12,607 nt of DNA, from contig JACQCY010000038.1 in the NCBI GenBank assembly GCA_016201355.1, positions 1-12,607 of the forward strand, read 5' to 3'. Source of the DNA: Candidatus Yonathbacteria bacterium. GTDB lineage: Bacteria > Patescibacteriota > Minisyncoccia > Phycocordibacterales > UBA1550. Positions 1 through 6,187 of this stretch are shown here, in pieces (position 1 is the stretch's first letter; every line of letters starts with the position of its first letter). The notes beneath the pieces were generated by a model. It had not been told where the DNA came from. It did no database searches and saw nothing but the letters and a program-made list of their open reading frames with translations. Both the position numbers and the translations under genes were made by a program.

Positions 1-3
1 CAG

Positions 4-192
4 TCAACGACGAGGATGGCAGGGTATCTTATGAAGCTCCCCGACCATCACATATCCTCCCTTTGCTTTTTGTTTCTTTCTTTTTCCACAACAGGGACAA
101 TACCCCACGGTGATCACCCCTTTTTTCCAACTCTTCCCTCTATTTCTCCCCGTCCGCATGAGAGCAGTCGGTACAGGAAATACTTTGGGCAT
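4..192 (-). CDS. small basic Cys-containing hypothetical protein (62 aa), divergent from uvrB
   Basis: I do not recognise this protein. It is short and very basic, with a Lys/Arg-rich stretch (about residues 13-24 and 37-45) around a compact cysteine cluster C32-P-C34-C35-G and a further C58 near the C-terminus, so metal binding or nucleic-acid binding is conceivable but unproven. What makes it a gene rather than a chance ORF is its start: AAAGGAGGG at 201-209 gives a near-ideal Shine-Dalgarno site with 9 bases between AGGAGG and ATG, and a TTGACA box lies further upstream at 260-265. Arginine codons include three AGA out of six and glycines are largely GGG/GGA, unlike the CGC-rich repair genes. 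It ends in TGA just inside the left edge, so no downstream terminator can be seen. It resembles in layout the orphan gene at 2342-2725. Confidence 0.6.
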   Translation of the reverse strand: MPKVFPVPTALMRTGRNRGKSWKKGVITVGYCPCCGKRKKQKAKGGYVMVGELHKIPCHPRR

Positions 193-200
193 AGATTCTT

Positions 201-209
201 CCCTCCTTT
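201..209 (-). promoter_or_regulatory. strong Shine-Dalgarno site of the small gene
   Basis: AAAGGAGGG on the minus strand, 9 bases before the ATG at 190-192. It is one of only two strong Shine-Dalgarno sites seen in the window; the other serves the orphan gene at 2342-2725. It decides the start of the 62-residue protein. Confidence 0.65.
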
Positions 210-237
210 AGGATTTAATTTTGTACAAACCTTATTA

Positions 238-265
238 AGACTACCATTTTATGGTATATTGTCAA
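238..265 (-). promoter_or_regulatory. sigma70-type promoter of the small divergent gene
   Basis: On the minus strand a consensus -35 box TTGACA (260-265) is followed after 16 bases by TAGTCT (238-243), a weak -10 box. Transcription would start near 231 and give a leader of roughly 40 bases containing the palindrome TTTGTACAAA (220-229). The -35 box touches the proposed uvrB -10 box, so the two promoters would compete for polymerase. Confidence 0.5.
252..260 (+). promoter_or_regulatory. extended -10 promoter of uvrB
   Basis: TGGTATATT matches an extended -10 (TGn followed by TATATT at 255-260). No good -35 box is seen. The -10 ends 8 bases before the ATG at 269, which predicts a start of transcription at or within a few bases of the start codon. 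It also argues against translation from the ATG at 251, which lies at the edge of this promoter. Confidence 0.5.
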
Positions 266-268
266 GTA

Positions 269-2284
269 ATGACTGTTTTTAACTTAAAATCCGATTGGTC
301 TCCGGCAGGGGACCAGCCACAAGCGATCAAAGGGCTCCTCGGTGGGCTTGAAGAGGGTTGCGACCGTCAAACCCTCCTCGGGGTAACCGGCTCAGGTAAA
401 ACCTTTACTATGGCAAATGTCATCGCGAAGACAGGCAAGCCGACGCTCGTCATTGCGCACAACAAAACACTCGCGGCGCAACTCACGCAAGAGTATAAAG
501 AATTTTTCCCCGACAATGCGGTGCATTATTTCGTGTCGTATTACGACTACTATCAACCCGAGGCGTATATGCCTACAACAGACACCTATATTGAAAAAGA
601 TGCGCAGATCAACGAGGAAATCGACCGCCTCCGCCACGCGTCCACGCAGGCGCTCCTCACGCGCCGTGATGTTATCATCGTTGCTTCCGTGTCGTGCATC
701 TATGGTCTCGGCTCGCCGGTAGAATATGAAAAAGAAAATTTGAAAATCAATGTGGGACAAAAAATTGATCGCAGGGAATTGCTGAAAAAACTCATCGCAA
801 TTCATTTTGAACGCACAAACGCCGACCTCACACCGGGGACATTTCGTTCTATCGGTGCTATGATCGAAATTATGCCGGTATCGGAAAAAATGATTTGGAG
901 CATTGTGCTCGGCGAAAAAGGCATTGCTTCTATCAATAAAGTAGACCCTGTTTCGCAAAAAATAATAGGGAGCGAAAAAGATATTTTTATTTTCCCCGCA
1001 AAACATTTTATTACCAATAAGAGTGATATAGACCACGCGATAAAAAAAATTAAAGCGGAACTTGCCACGCAAATTAAGAAACTCAAAAAAGAGGGGAAGC
1101 TCCTTGAAACAGAACGCCTCTCTCGTCGCACAAACTATGACCTCGCAATGATCCGCGAGGTCGGCTACTGCAATGGTATAGAAAATTATTCTCGTCATAT
1201 GTCGGGCAGGGAAGAGGGTTCGCCACCCGATACCCTTCTTTCTTATTTCCCTAAAAACAAAAAAGGTAGACCTGACTTCCTCACCATTATTGATGAATCA
1301 CATGTAACCATTCCCCAGATTCGTGGAATGTATGCCGGCGACCAATCACGAAAAAAGACGCTCATTGAATTTGGTTTTCGCCTCCCGAGCGCGCTCGACA
1401 ATCGCCCTCTTCGTTTTGAAGAGTTTAACGAACGCGTCGGGCAAATAATATATACTTCCGCAACTCCGGGAGACTACGAGCGCGAGACTTCAAAAAAAGT
1501 CGTTGAACAAATCATCCGCCCTACCGGGCTCACTGATCCTGAAGTCCTCATTCGCCCTATTCAAGAAAAAGGAAAATATGGAGGACAAATTCAAGATTTT
1601 ATTAATGAAACAAAAAAAGCGATTAAAGATGGTGGTCGCGTCATCGCTACTACCCTTACCAAAAAAATGGCAGAGGATCTCTCGGAATATCTAAAAGAGG
1701 AGGGGGTGAAAGCCGAATATTTGCATAGCGATATTAAAACCATTGAACGAATACAGATTTTGACCGAATTTCGCAAGGGGTCGTTTGATTGTATTGTCGG
1801 CGTAAACCTCCTTCGCGAAGGGCTGGACCTTCCCGAAGTTACCCTTATTGGCATCCTTGATGCTGACAAAGAAGGATTCCTTCGCTCGGAAACAGCTCTT
1901 GTTCAGATCATCGGTCGCGCCGCGCGGAATGTACTTGGGCGGGTAATTCTCTACGCAGACAATATGACGGGCTCCATAGAGCGCGCAATCAATGAAACTA
2001 ATCATCGTCGCGCCATTCAAGTAGCTCACAACAAAAAACACAACATTACCCCAAAAACTATTATCAAAAAAATAAAAGATATTACCGAGCACCTACAAAC
2101 CGATCATATGAAATCTGTGAGATTCAGTCTCGATATCGACGCGCAAGTTTTCACCAAAAATCCTCAAAAACTTATTAAGTTAAAAGATAAGGAAATGTCG
2201 AAAGCGGTGAAAAAACTGGATTTTGAAACGGCGGCGATTTTACGCGATGAGATAGTGGCGCTAAGGGAACAAATATTCAAATGA
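269..2284 (+). CDS. uvrB: excinuclease ABC subunit UvrB
   Basis: UvrB is the DNA-damage-verifying helicase-like subunit of nucleotide excision repair; it receives the lesion from UvrA and recruits UvrC. All expected landmarks are present in 671 residues, the usual family length: Walker A GVTGSGKT (38-45, K44), the aromatic beta-hairpin region YYDYYQPEAY (91-100), Walker B DESH (342-345), SATPGDYE (397-404), the helicase motifs LLREGLD (514-520) and QIIGRAAR (546-553), and a C-terminal UVR domain (about 636-670) that contacts UvrA/UvrC. I chose the ATG at 269 over the in-frame ATG at 251 because family proteins begin shortly before the F-x-L...GDQP-AI block and because a -10 box lies at 255-260. 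No Shine-Dalgarno site precedes it. The coding region is intact, and arginine is mostly CGC/CGT. The stop codon abuts the T-tract of the opposing terminator. Confidence 0.97.
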   Translation: MTVFNLKSDWSPAGDQPQAIKGLLGGLEEGCDRQTLLGVTGSGKTFTMANVIAKTGKPTLVIAHNKTLAAQLTQEYKEFFPDNAVHYFVSYYDYYQPEAYMPTTDTYIEKDAQINEEIDRLRHASTQALLTRRDVIIVASVSCIYGLGSPVEYEKENLKINVGQKIDRRELLKKLIAIHFERTNADLTPGTFRSIGAMIEIMPVSEKMIWSIVLGEKGIASINKVDPVSQKIIGSEKDIFIFPAKHFITNKSDIDHAIKKIKAELATQIKKLKKEGKLLETERLSRRTNYDLAMIREVGYCNGIENYSRHMSGREEGSPPDTLLSYFPKNKKGRPDFLTIIDESHVTIPQIRGMYAGDQSRKKTLIEFGFRLPSALDNRPLRFEEFNERVGQIIYTSATPGDYERETSKKVVEQIIRPTGLTDPEVLIRPIQEKGKYGGQIQDFINETKKAIKDGGRVIATTLTKKMAEDLSEYLKEEGVKAEYLHSDIKTIERIQILTEFRKGSFDCIVGVNLLREGLDLPEVTLIGILDADKEGFLRSETALVQIIGRAARNVLGRVILYADNMTGSIERAINETNHRRAIQVAHNKKHNITPKTIIKKIKDITEHLQTDHMKSVRFSLDIDAQVFTKNPQKLIKLKDKEMSKAVKKLDFETAAILRDEIVALREQIFK

Positions 2285-2322
2285 AAAAACGCGCTAGGGA
2301 AGTGATTGCCCCAACGCGCTTT
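2284..2322 (-). terminator. intrinsic terminator of the minus-strand orphan gene
   Basis: Read on the minus strand, the segment after the orphan's stop folds into an interrupted hairpin (AAA/TTT, GCGC 2316-2319 with GCGC 2291-2294, then GGG/CCC inside, loop of about nine bases) and is followed directly by six T (2284-2289). On the plus strand the hairpin is followed by only three T, so it fits the minus strand better, though weak bidirectional action on uvrB is possible. The T-tract overlaps the last base of the uvrB stop codon. Confidence 0.55.
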
Positions 2323-2341
2323 GATAGTTGCTCCGGATTCT

Positions 2342-2725
2342 CTATATTCCTGCCTTCAATCCAATAGAACGGCAGAAATTATCAAAAATGGGTTTATTTC
2401 TTTTAAAAACAAAGATCCCTTCGGGAAGCATAAACCCAACGAAACCCTTTCTCATCATCACTTTCACAACGACTTTAATAGTTTCGTCATCGGGGTGGAC
2501 CCTGTCGTGGCTGTGTATTACGGTAATATTATTTCCTCCACAGGGGATACATATTGATGGAAGACCTTTCCTTTCCCGTAAGATTTCTACACTCTCCCAG
2601 AAATGTTCCTCTAAATGTTTACTGGGAGAATGCAGGCAGATTACATCTTTCAACCTCCTTTTCCTCACAACAATCGCTGAATTGTGACATTGAATCCCTA
2701 CTCCCAGCATTTTTAGTCTCTTCAT
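2342..2725 (-). CDS. orphan hypothetical protein (127 aa), divergent from uvrA
   Basis: I do not recognise this family. The protein is soluble in appearance, with no signal peptide or membrane segment. Visible features are a C-x2-C pair (C59, C62), three further Cys (13, 30, 118), a His-rich stretch H71-S-H73...H77, a hydrophobic beta-like segment around 83-90, and a C-terminal G-F-V-G-F-M-L-P-E-G-I-F-V-F block (94-107). It has a complete transcription unit: consensus promoter (2766-2793), GGGAGGAG Shine-Dalgarno site five bases before ATG, and a terminator (2284-2322). This supports it strongly over the plus-strand ORFs in the same interval. Eight of ten arginine codons are AGA/AGG, whereas the neighbouring repair genes favour CGC/CGT, hinting at a different origin. 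Placement between convergent uvrB and divergent uvrA could mean co-regulation, but nothing shows a repair role. Confidence 0.75.
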   Translation of the reverse strand: MKRLKMLGVGIQCHNSAIVVRKRRLKDVICLHSPSKHLEEHFWESVEILRERKGLPSICIPCGGNNITVIHSHDRVHPDDETIKVVVKVMMRKGFVGFMLPEGIFVFKRNKPIFDNFCRSIGLKAGI

Positions 2726-2730
2726 TCCTT

Positions 2731-2738
2731 CTCCTCCC
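2731..2738 (-). promoter_or_regulatory. strong Shine-Dalgarno site of the orphan gene
   Basis: GGGAGGAG on the minus strand, with AGGAG five bases before the ATG at 2723-2725. This fixes the start at the first methionine rather than the internal methionine at residue 6. Confidence 0.7.
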
Positions 2739-2765
2739 TCTAATTTTTTTGTACGACTATTAAAT

Positions 2766-2793
2766 AGTATACGGATTGTTCACAAAATGTCAA
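2766..2793 (-). promoter_or_regulatory. consensus sigma70 promoter of the orphan gene
   Basis: Minus strand TTGACA (2788-2793), a 16-base spacer, then TATACT (2766-2771): six of six and five of six consensus matches. Transcription would start near 2760 and the leader would contain TAATA and GTACAAAA, also found in the leader of the small gene left of uvrB. This is the strongest promoter by consensus in the window. Confidence 0.75.
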
Positions 2794-2848
2794 CAATATG
2801 TACCGAGAATTCCGCTCGTTGTCATCCCTATCTAAAATTAAAAAAGTA

Positions 2849-2857
2849 TGGTATTAT
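2849..2857 (+). promoter_or_regulatory. extended -10 promoter of uvrA
   Basis: TGGTATTAT (TGn, then TATTAT at 2852-2857) closely resembles the TGGTATATT before uvrB. No convincing -35 box is seen. It ends 10 bases before the ATG at 2868, which would make that codon the start of a nearly leaderless mRNA and rules against ATG 2856, which overlaps the box. Confidence 0.45.
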
Positions 2858-2867
2858 GCAAAATCCT

Positions 2868-5465
2868 ATGACCTCACACAATAAAAAACACGCAAGTCTT
2901 GATAAGATTGTCGTCAAAGGTGCGCGAACCCATAATCTCAAAAATATTTCAGTTGAGATTCCGCGCGACACAATAACGGTATTCACAGGGCTTTCAGGAT
3001 CAGGCAAATCCTCGCTTGCTTTTGATACCATCTTTGCCGAAGGACAACGACGCTATGTGGAGTCGCTCTCGGCGTATGCGCGACAATTCTTAAATCAAAT
3101 GCAAAAACCCGATGTCGATGAAATCACTGGTCTTTCGCCGGCTATTTCCATTGACCAAAAATCTCATTCTTCCAACCCTCGCTCTACGGTCGCTACCATC
3201 ACCGAAATCTACGATTATCTCCGTGTACTTTTTGCGCGTATCGGCAAACCCCATTGTCTTGTTTGTGGAGAAGAAATCAAACGACTCGGTAATGAAGAGA
3301 TTATTAATTTTATTATGAATGATGTGCGTGGCACTATCGGAAAATCCGCCTCATCAATCCGTATCTTTGCGCCCCTCGTCCGTGGGCGGAAAGGAGAGTA
3401 CTATCAGCTCCTCTATGACCTTCTCGGCAAAGGATACCTTATGGTGCGCGTGGACGGCGAAATGAAAAATCTTCGTGAACAAATCATTCTCTCAAAAACA
3501 AAAAAACACGAAATTGATGTGCTTGTTGACGAAATTTCTCTTGCTGACTTTAAAGACAAAATGGTGAAGGGTTCTGTCGTGAACACCGGACGCACTCGTC
3601 TCGGAGAAGCGGTGGAAAAAGCGCTCGATGAATCCGAAAGCCTCGTGCGCATTGTGTTTTCTAAAGGAAAATCTGATACTAAGGACACCATAATGTCCAA
3701 CTGTTTCGCATGCCCCCGAGACGGTTTCTCGTATCCTGAAATAGAACCGCGACTTTTTTCATTTAACTCTCCATATGGAGCATGCCCTCTTTGTAATGGA
3801 CTCGGGACAAAACACTTTTTCGGAGAAGAGGTATGTCCAGACTGCGAGGGAGCGCGTCTCCGCAAGGAAGCATTAAATGTATTTGTTAATGAAAAGAATA
3901 TCGTTGATGTATCAAAAATGTCTATTGCTGCGGCGTCTTTATTTTTTTCTCATCTTAAAATATCCGCGCGGGATAGAGATATCTCCGTCCCTGTCGTCAA
4001 GGAAATTCAAAACCGCCTTTCCTTTATGCTCGATGTTGGTATTGATTACCTCACCCTCGACCGCCGAGCAAACACGCTCTCCGGAGGAGAAGCGCAACGA
4101 ATCCGCCTCGCATCCCAGCTCGGTTCACGACTCGTAGGAGCGCTTTATGTTCTTGATGAACCGACAATTGGACTTCACCAAAGAGACAATGACCGCTTGA
4201 TCAAAACCCTCAAAGACCTTCGTGATATTGGCAACACCATTATTATTGTAGAACACGACGAGGATACTATTTTTTCATCAGATTATATGGTGGATATTGG
4301 TCCACGCGCTGGCGTGCACGGGGGAGAGGTAGTCGCAATGGGATACCTCGATGAACTCATCACCAACCCCAAGAAATATAAATCTCTAACACTTGATTAT
4401 CTCCGCGGAGATGTTTCCGTAGATTTCCCAAGGGCGCGCAGAGATAAAGACAGCGGTCATCTACGAATACGAGAGGGTGTAGCATTTAATATTAAACACT
4501 TGAATGTAGAAATTCCTCTCGGTAAACTCGTAGCCATTACCGGAGTGTCGGGCTCCGGAAAGTCAACACTGATGTACGAGATTATTTATAAAAATCTCCA
4601 AGCGCGTCTTGAGCGCCGTTACCGCACCAACGACATTTTTAACTGCGAGTCATTTACGGGAACCGAGTACCTGTCGCGAACAGTTCTTATTGATCAGTCT
4701 CCCATAGGTCGCACTCCGCGCTCAAATCCTGCAACCTATACCGGAGCATTTGCTTTTATTCGCGATCTTTTTTCAGAAAGTGAAGAAGCGCGACTTAGAG
4801 GGTGGAAATCGGGGCGTTTTTCTTTCAATGTAAAAGGCGGGCGCTGTGAGACTTGCGAGGGGAACGGTATGATTGCAGTTGAAATGCATTTTCTCCCAAC
4901 CGTATATGTGACTTGCGATGTTTGTCGAGGGAGGCGCTTTGAAAAAGATACGCTTGAGGTAAAATATAAAAAGAAAAATATTTATGACATACTCGAGATG
5001 ACGGTTGAAGAAGCGCTTAGTTTTTTTGAAGATATTCCTGCTATTTATGATCGCTTCAAAACGCTGAGTGAAGTTGGGCTCGGATATTTAAAACTCGGAC
5101 AGTCAGCGACAACACTCTCGGGAGGGGAAGCGCAACGGGTGAAAATAGCTTCCGAGCTCTACCGTCCTTTTGCCGAGCGCACAATATACCTTCTCGATGA
5201 ACCGACCGTAGGTCTTCACTATGAAGATGTTCGCAAACTTATTGAAATACTCCAAAGGCTCGTTGATAAAGGGAATAGTGTGCTAACGATTGAACATAAT
5301 ATGGATATTATCAAAAGCGCGGATTATGTAATTGATGTAGGACCAGAGGGAGGAAAGGGTGGCGGACAAATCGTCGCGCGCGGCACTCCCGAACAAATAG
5401 CATTAAACCCAAAATCTCACACGGGACATTACCTCAAAAAGGTTTTGAAAAAAAGAAAGTATTAA
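2868..5465 (+). CDS. uvrA: excinuclease ABC subunit UvrA, short form without insertion domain
   Basis: UvrA is the dimeric ABC-type ATPase that finds lesions and loads UvrB. Both ATPase modules are complete: Walker A GLSGSGKSS (41-49, K47) and GVSGSGKST (559-567, K565), signatures LSGGEAQR (404-411 and 750-757), and DEPT Walker B segments. The UvrB-binding region (about 120-260) is present. Zinc module 2 is canonical (C660, C663, C683, C686). Module 1 uses C279-x2-C282 and C306-x2-C309; where most homologues have CPxC, this protein has C282-P-R-D, so the pair is shifted three residues. After GLG (313) it runs within ten residues into C323-P-D-C326, skipping the insertion domain found there in E. 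coli UvrA. At 865 residues it is about 75-80 shorter than E. coli UvrA. I chose ATG 2868 because upstream in-frame ATGs (2787, 2856) precede or overlap the -10 box and add no conserved sequence. Confidence 0.95.
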   Translation: MTSHNKKHASLDKIVVKGARTHNLKNISVEIPRDTITVFTGLSGSGKSSLAFDTIFAEGQRRYVESLSAYARQFLNQMQKPDVDEITGLSPAISIDQKSHSSNPRSTVATITEIYDYLRVLFARIGKPHCLVCGEEIKRLGNEEIINFIMNDVRGTIGKSASSIRIFAPLVRGRKGEYYQLLYDLLGKGYLMVRVDGEMKNLREQIILSKTKKHEIDVLVDEISLADFKDKMVKGSVVNTGRTRLGEAVEKALDESESLVRIVFSKGKSDTKDTIMSNCFACPRDGFSYPEIEPRLFSFNSPYGACPLCNGLGTKHFFGEEVCPDCEGARLRKEALNVFVNEKNIVDVSKMSIAAASLFFSHLKISARDRDISVPVVKEIQNRLSFMLDVGIDYLTLDRRANTLSGGEAQRIRLASQLGSRLVGALYVLDEPTIGLHQRDNDRLIKTLKDLRDIGNTIIIVEHDEDTIFSSDYMVDIGPRAGVHGGEVVAMGYLDELITNPKKYKSLTLDYLRGDVSVDFPRARRDKDSGHLRIREGVAFNIKHLNVEIPLGKLVAITGVSGSGKSTLMYEIIYKNLQARLERRYRTNDIFNCESFTGTEYLSRTVLIDQSPIGRTPRSNPATYTGAFAFIRDLFSESEEARLRGWKSGRFSFNVKGGRCETCEGNGMIAVEMHFLPTVYVTCDVCRGRRFEKDTLEVKYKKKNIYDILEMTVEEALSFFEDIPAIYDRFKTLSEVGLGYLKLGQSATTLSGGEAQRVKIASELYRPFAERTIYLLDEPTVGLHYEDVRKLIEILQRLVDKGNSVLTIEHNMDIIKSADYVIDVGPEGGKGGGQIVARGTPEQIALNPKSHTGHYLKKVLKKRKY

Positions 5466-5471
5466 TTGATG

Positions 5472-5480
5472 TGATATACT
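5472..5480 (+). promoter_or_regulatory. extended -10 promoter of the exonuclease gene
   Basis: TGATATACT (TGn, then TATACT at 5475-5480) lies in the 22-base gap after uvrA and ends 7 bases before the ATG at 5488. No -35 box is visible at the right distance. A leaderless transcript is predicted; read-through from uvrA is also possible since no terminator is seen. Confidence 0.5.
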
Positions 5481-5487
5481 AACTATT

Positions 5488-6078
5488 ATGATTGTCGCAG
5501 ATATGGAAGCAACTGGACTTGTTCCAAGCAAACACTCGATTTTGAGTATCGGAGCGGTGGAATTTGAGCATCCCGAAAGGCAGTTTTATGGTGAATGTCG
5601 TATGTGGGAAGGGGCAAGTATTATGAGTGACGCTCTCGCCGTAAACGGCTTCACACGAGAAGAGTGTGTTGATCCTAAAAAACATTCACTGGAAGAATTG
5701 ATGCAAAATTTCTTACACTTCGTTGAACAATGCGAAGATAAAACGCTTGCGGGGCATAATCCTTCTTTTGACCGCGACTTTCTTAATGATTCATTTTCGC
5801 GTGCGCATATCGGTTGGCACTTTTCCTATCGCACACTCGATTTACACTCTATGGCATATATGGACGCGGCAAAGAGGGGGTTTGCAATTCCTCACAAAAA
5901 TGATCGCATAGAGTTTTCCCTTGATGCAATTCTTGCTTACCTCGGACTCCCCGAAGAACCAAAACCCCACATCGGCTCGAATGGCGCCAAATACGAAGCA
6001 GAGGCATTTTCCCGTCTTCTCTATGGGAAAAATCTCTTGCCCGAGTTCGCGCAGTATCCAATTATTCATTCAGTTTGA
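5488..6078 (+). CDS. DEDDh-fold 3'-5' exonuclease-like protein (DnaQ/RNase T superfamily)
   Basis: The 196-residue protein has the exonuclease fold of DnaQ-like enzymes, which remove nucleotides from 3' ends using two metal ions. Exo I is D5-M-E7-A-T-G at the extreme N-terminus, Exo II is G89-H-N-P-S-F-D95, and Exo III would be H161...A167-K-Y-E-A-E. The Exo III aspartate, normally five residues after the His (HxxxxD), is Gly (G166), with Asn at 165. Either the fourth metal ligand is supplied otherwise or catalysis is weakened. The natural substrate cannot be told: a free-standing proofreading subunit, an oligoribonuclease-like enzyme and a repair nuclease are all possible. The start is fixed by Exo I, which begins at residue 5. 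The last residue and stop codon lie inside the palindromic element described next, so the original C-terminus was probably longer. Confidence 0.85.
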   Translation: MIVADMEATGLVPSKHSILSIGAVEFEHPERQFYGECRMWEGASIMSDALAVNGFTREECVDPKKHSLEELMQNFLHFVEQCEDKTLAGHNPSFDRDFLNDSFSRAHIGWHFSYRTLDLHSMAYMDAAKRGFAIPHKNDRIEFSLDAILAYLGLPEEPKPHIGSNGAKYEAEAFSRLLYGKNLLPEFAQYPIIHSV

Positions 6079-6170
6079 ATTACGAAATGGCATTTCCGTA
6101 TCAATTTTGCTTGCCAGACCATTCCCAGCCCCGCAAAATTGATACGGAAATGCCATTTCGTAATTCAAAA
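6073..6170. mobile_element. 98-bp MITE-like palindromic element flanked by 7-bp direct repeats
   Basis: Two perfect 37-base inverted arms (6074-6110 and 6133-6169) are separated by a 22-base loop. One base outside each arm lies the same heptamer TCATTCA (6066-6072 and 6171-6177), placed symmetrically as a target-site duplication would be. Each arm contains its own dyad, GAAATGgCATTTC (6084-6096 in the left arm). There is no U-tract on either side, so it is not a normal intrinsic terminator. Removing the element with one heptamer leaves the exonuclease frame open for five more codons to a TAA at 6193-6195, overlapping the next gene's start, which is a typical operon junction. Transcribed, it would form a long RNA hairpin separating the two genes. 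Confidence 0.7.
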
Positions 6171-6187
6171 TCATTCAATTAAATCAA

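Noticed and set aside
220..229. TTTGTACAAA palindrome as a LexA/SOS operator for uvrB
   Set aside because: It matches neither known LexA box type, lies in the leader of the divergent gene, and the counterpart near uvrA keeps only the GTACAAAA half.
251..268. Upstream in-frame ATG adding six residues to UvrB
   Set aside because: The added residues match no UvrB N-terminus, and this ATG lies at the start of the TGGTATATT promoter box.
392..1198. 268-codon minus-strand ORF opposite uvrB
   Set aside because: It is an antisense shadow of uvrB, with Phe/Arg-heavy low-complexity composition and no promoter or ribosome site.
2306..2763. Three overlapping plus-strand ORFs of 69-119 codons between uvrB and uvrA
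   Set aside because: The minus-strand gene here has promoter, Shine-Dalgarno site and terminator; the plus ORFs have none and overlap one another.
2787..2867. Extended UvrA start adding 27 residues (ATG 2787) or 4 residues (ATG 2856)
   Set aside because: ATG 2787 lies upstream of the proposed promoter and the residues are unlike UvrA; ATG 2856 overlaps the -10 box. The 2868 start leaves a ten-residue lead before L-D-K-I-V-V-K-G-A-R.
6074..6169. The 37-bp palindrome as an ordinary rho-independent terminator
   Set aside because: There is no U-tract on either strand, the arms are far longer than a terminator stem, and flanking heptamer repeats point to insertion.
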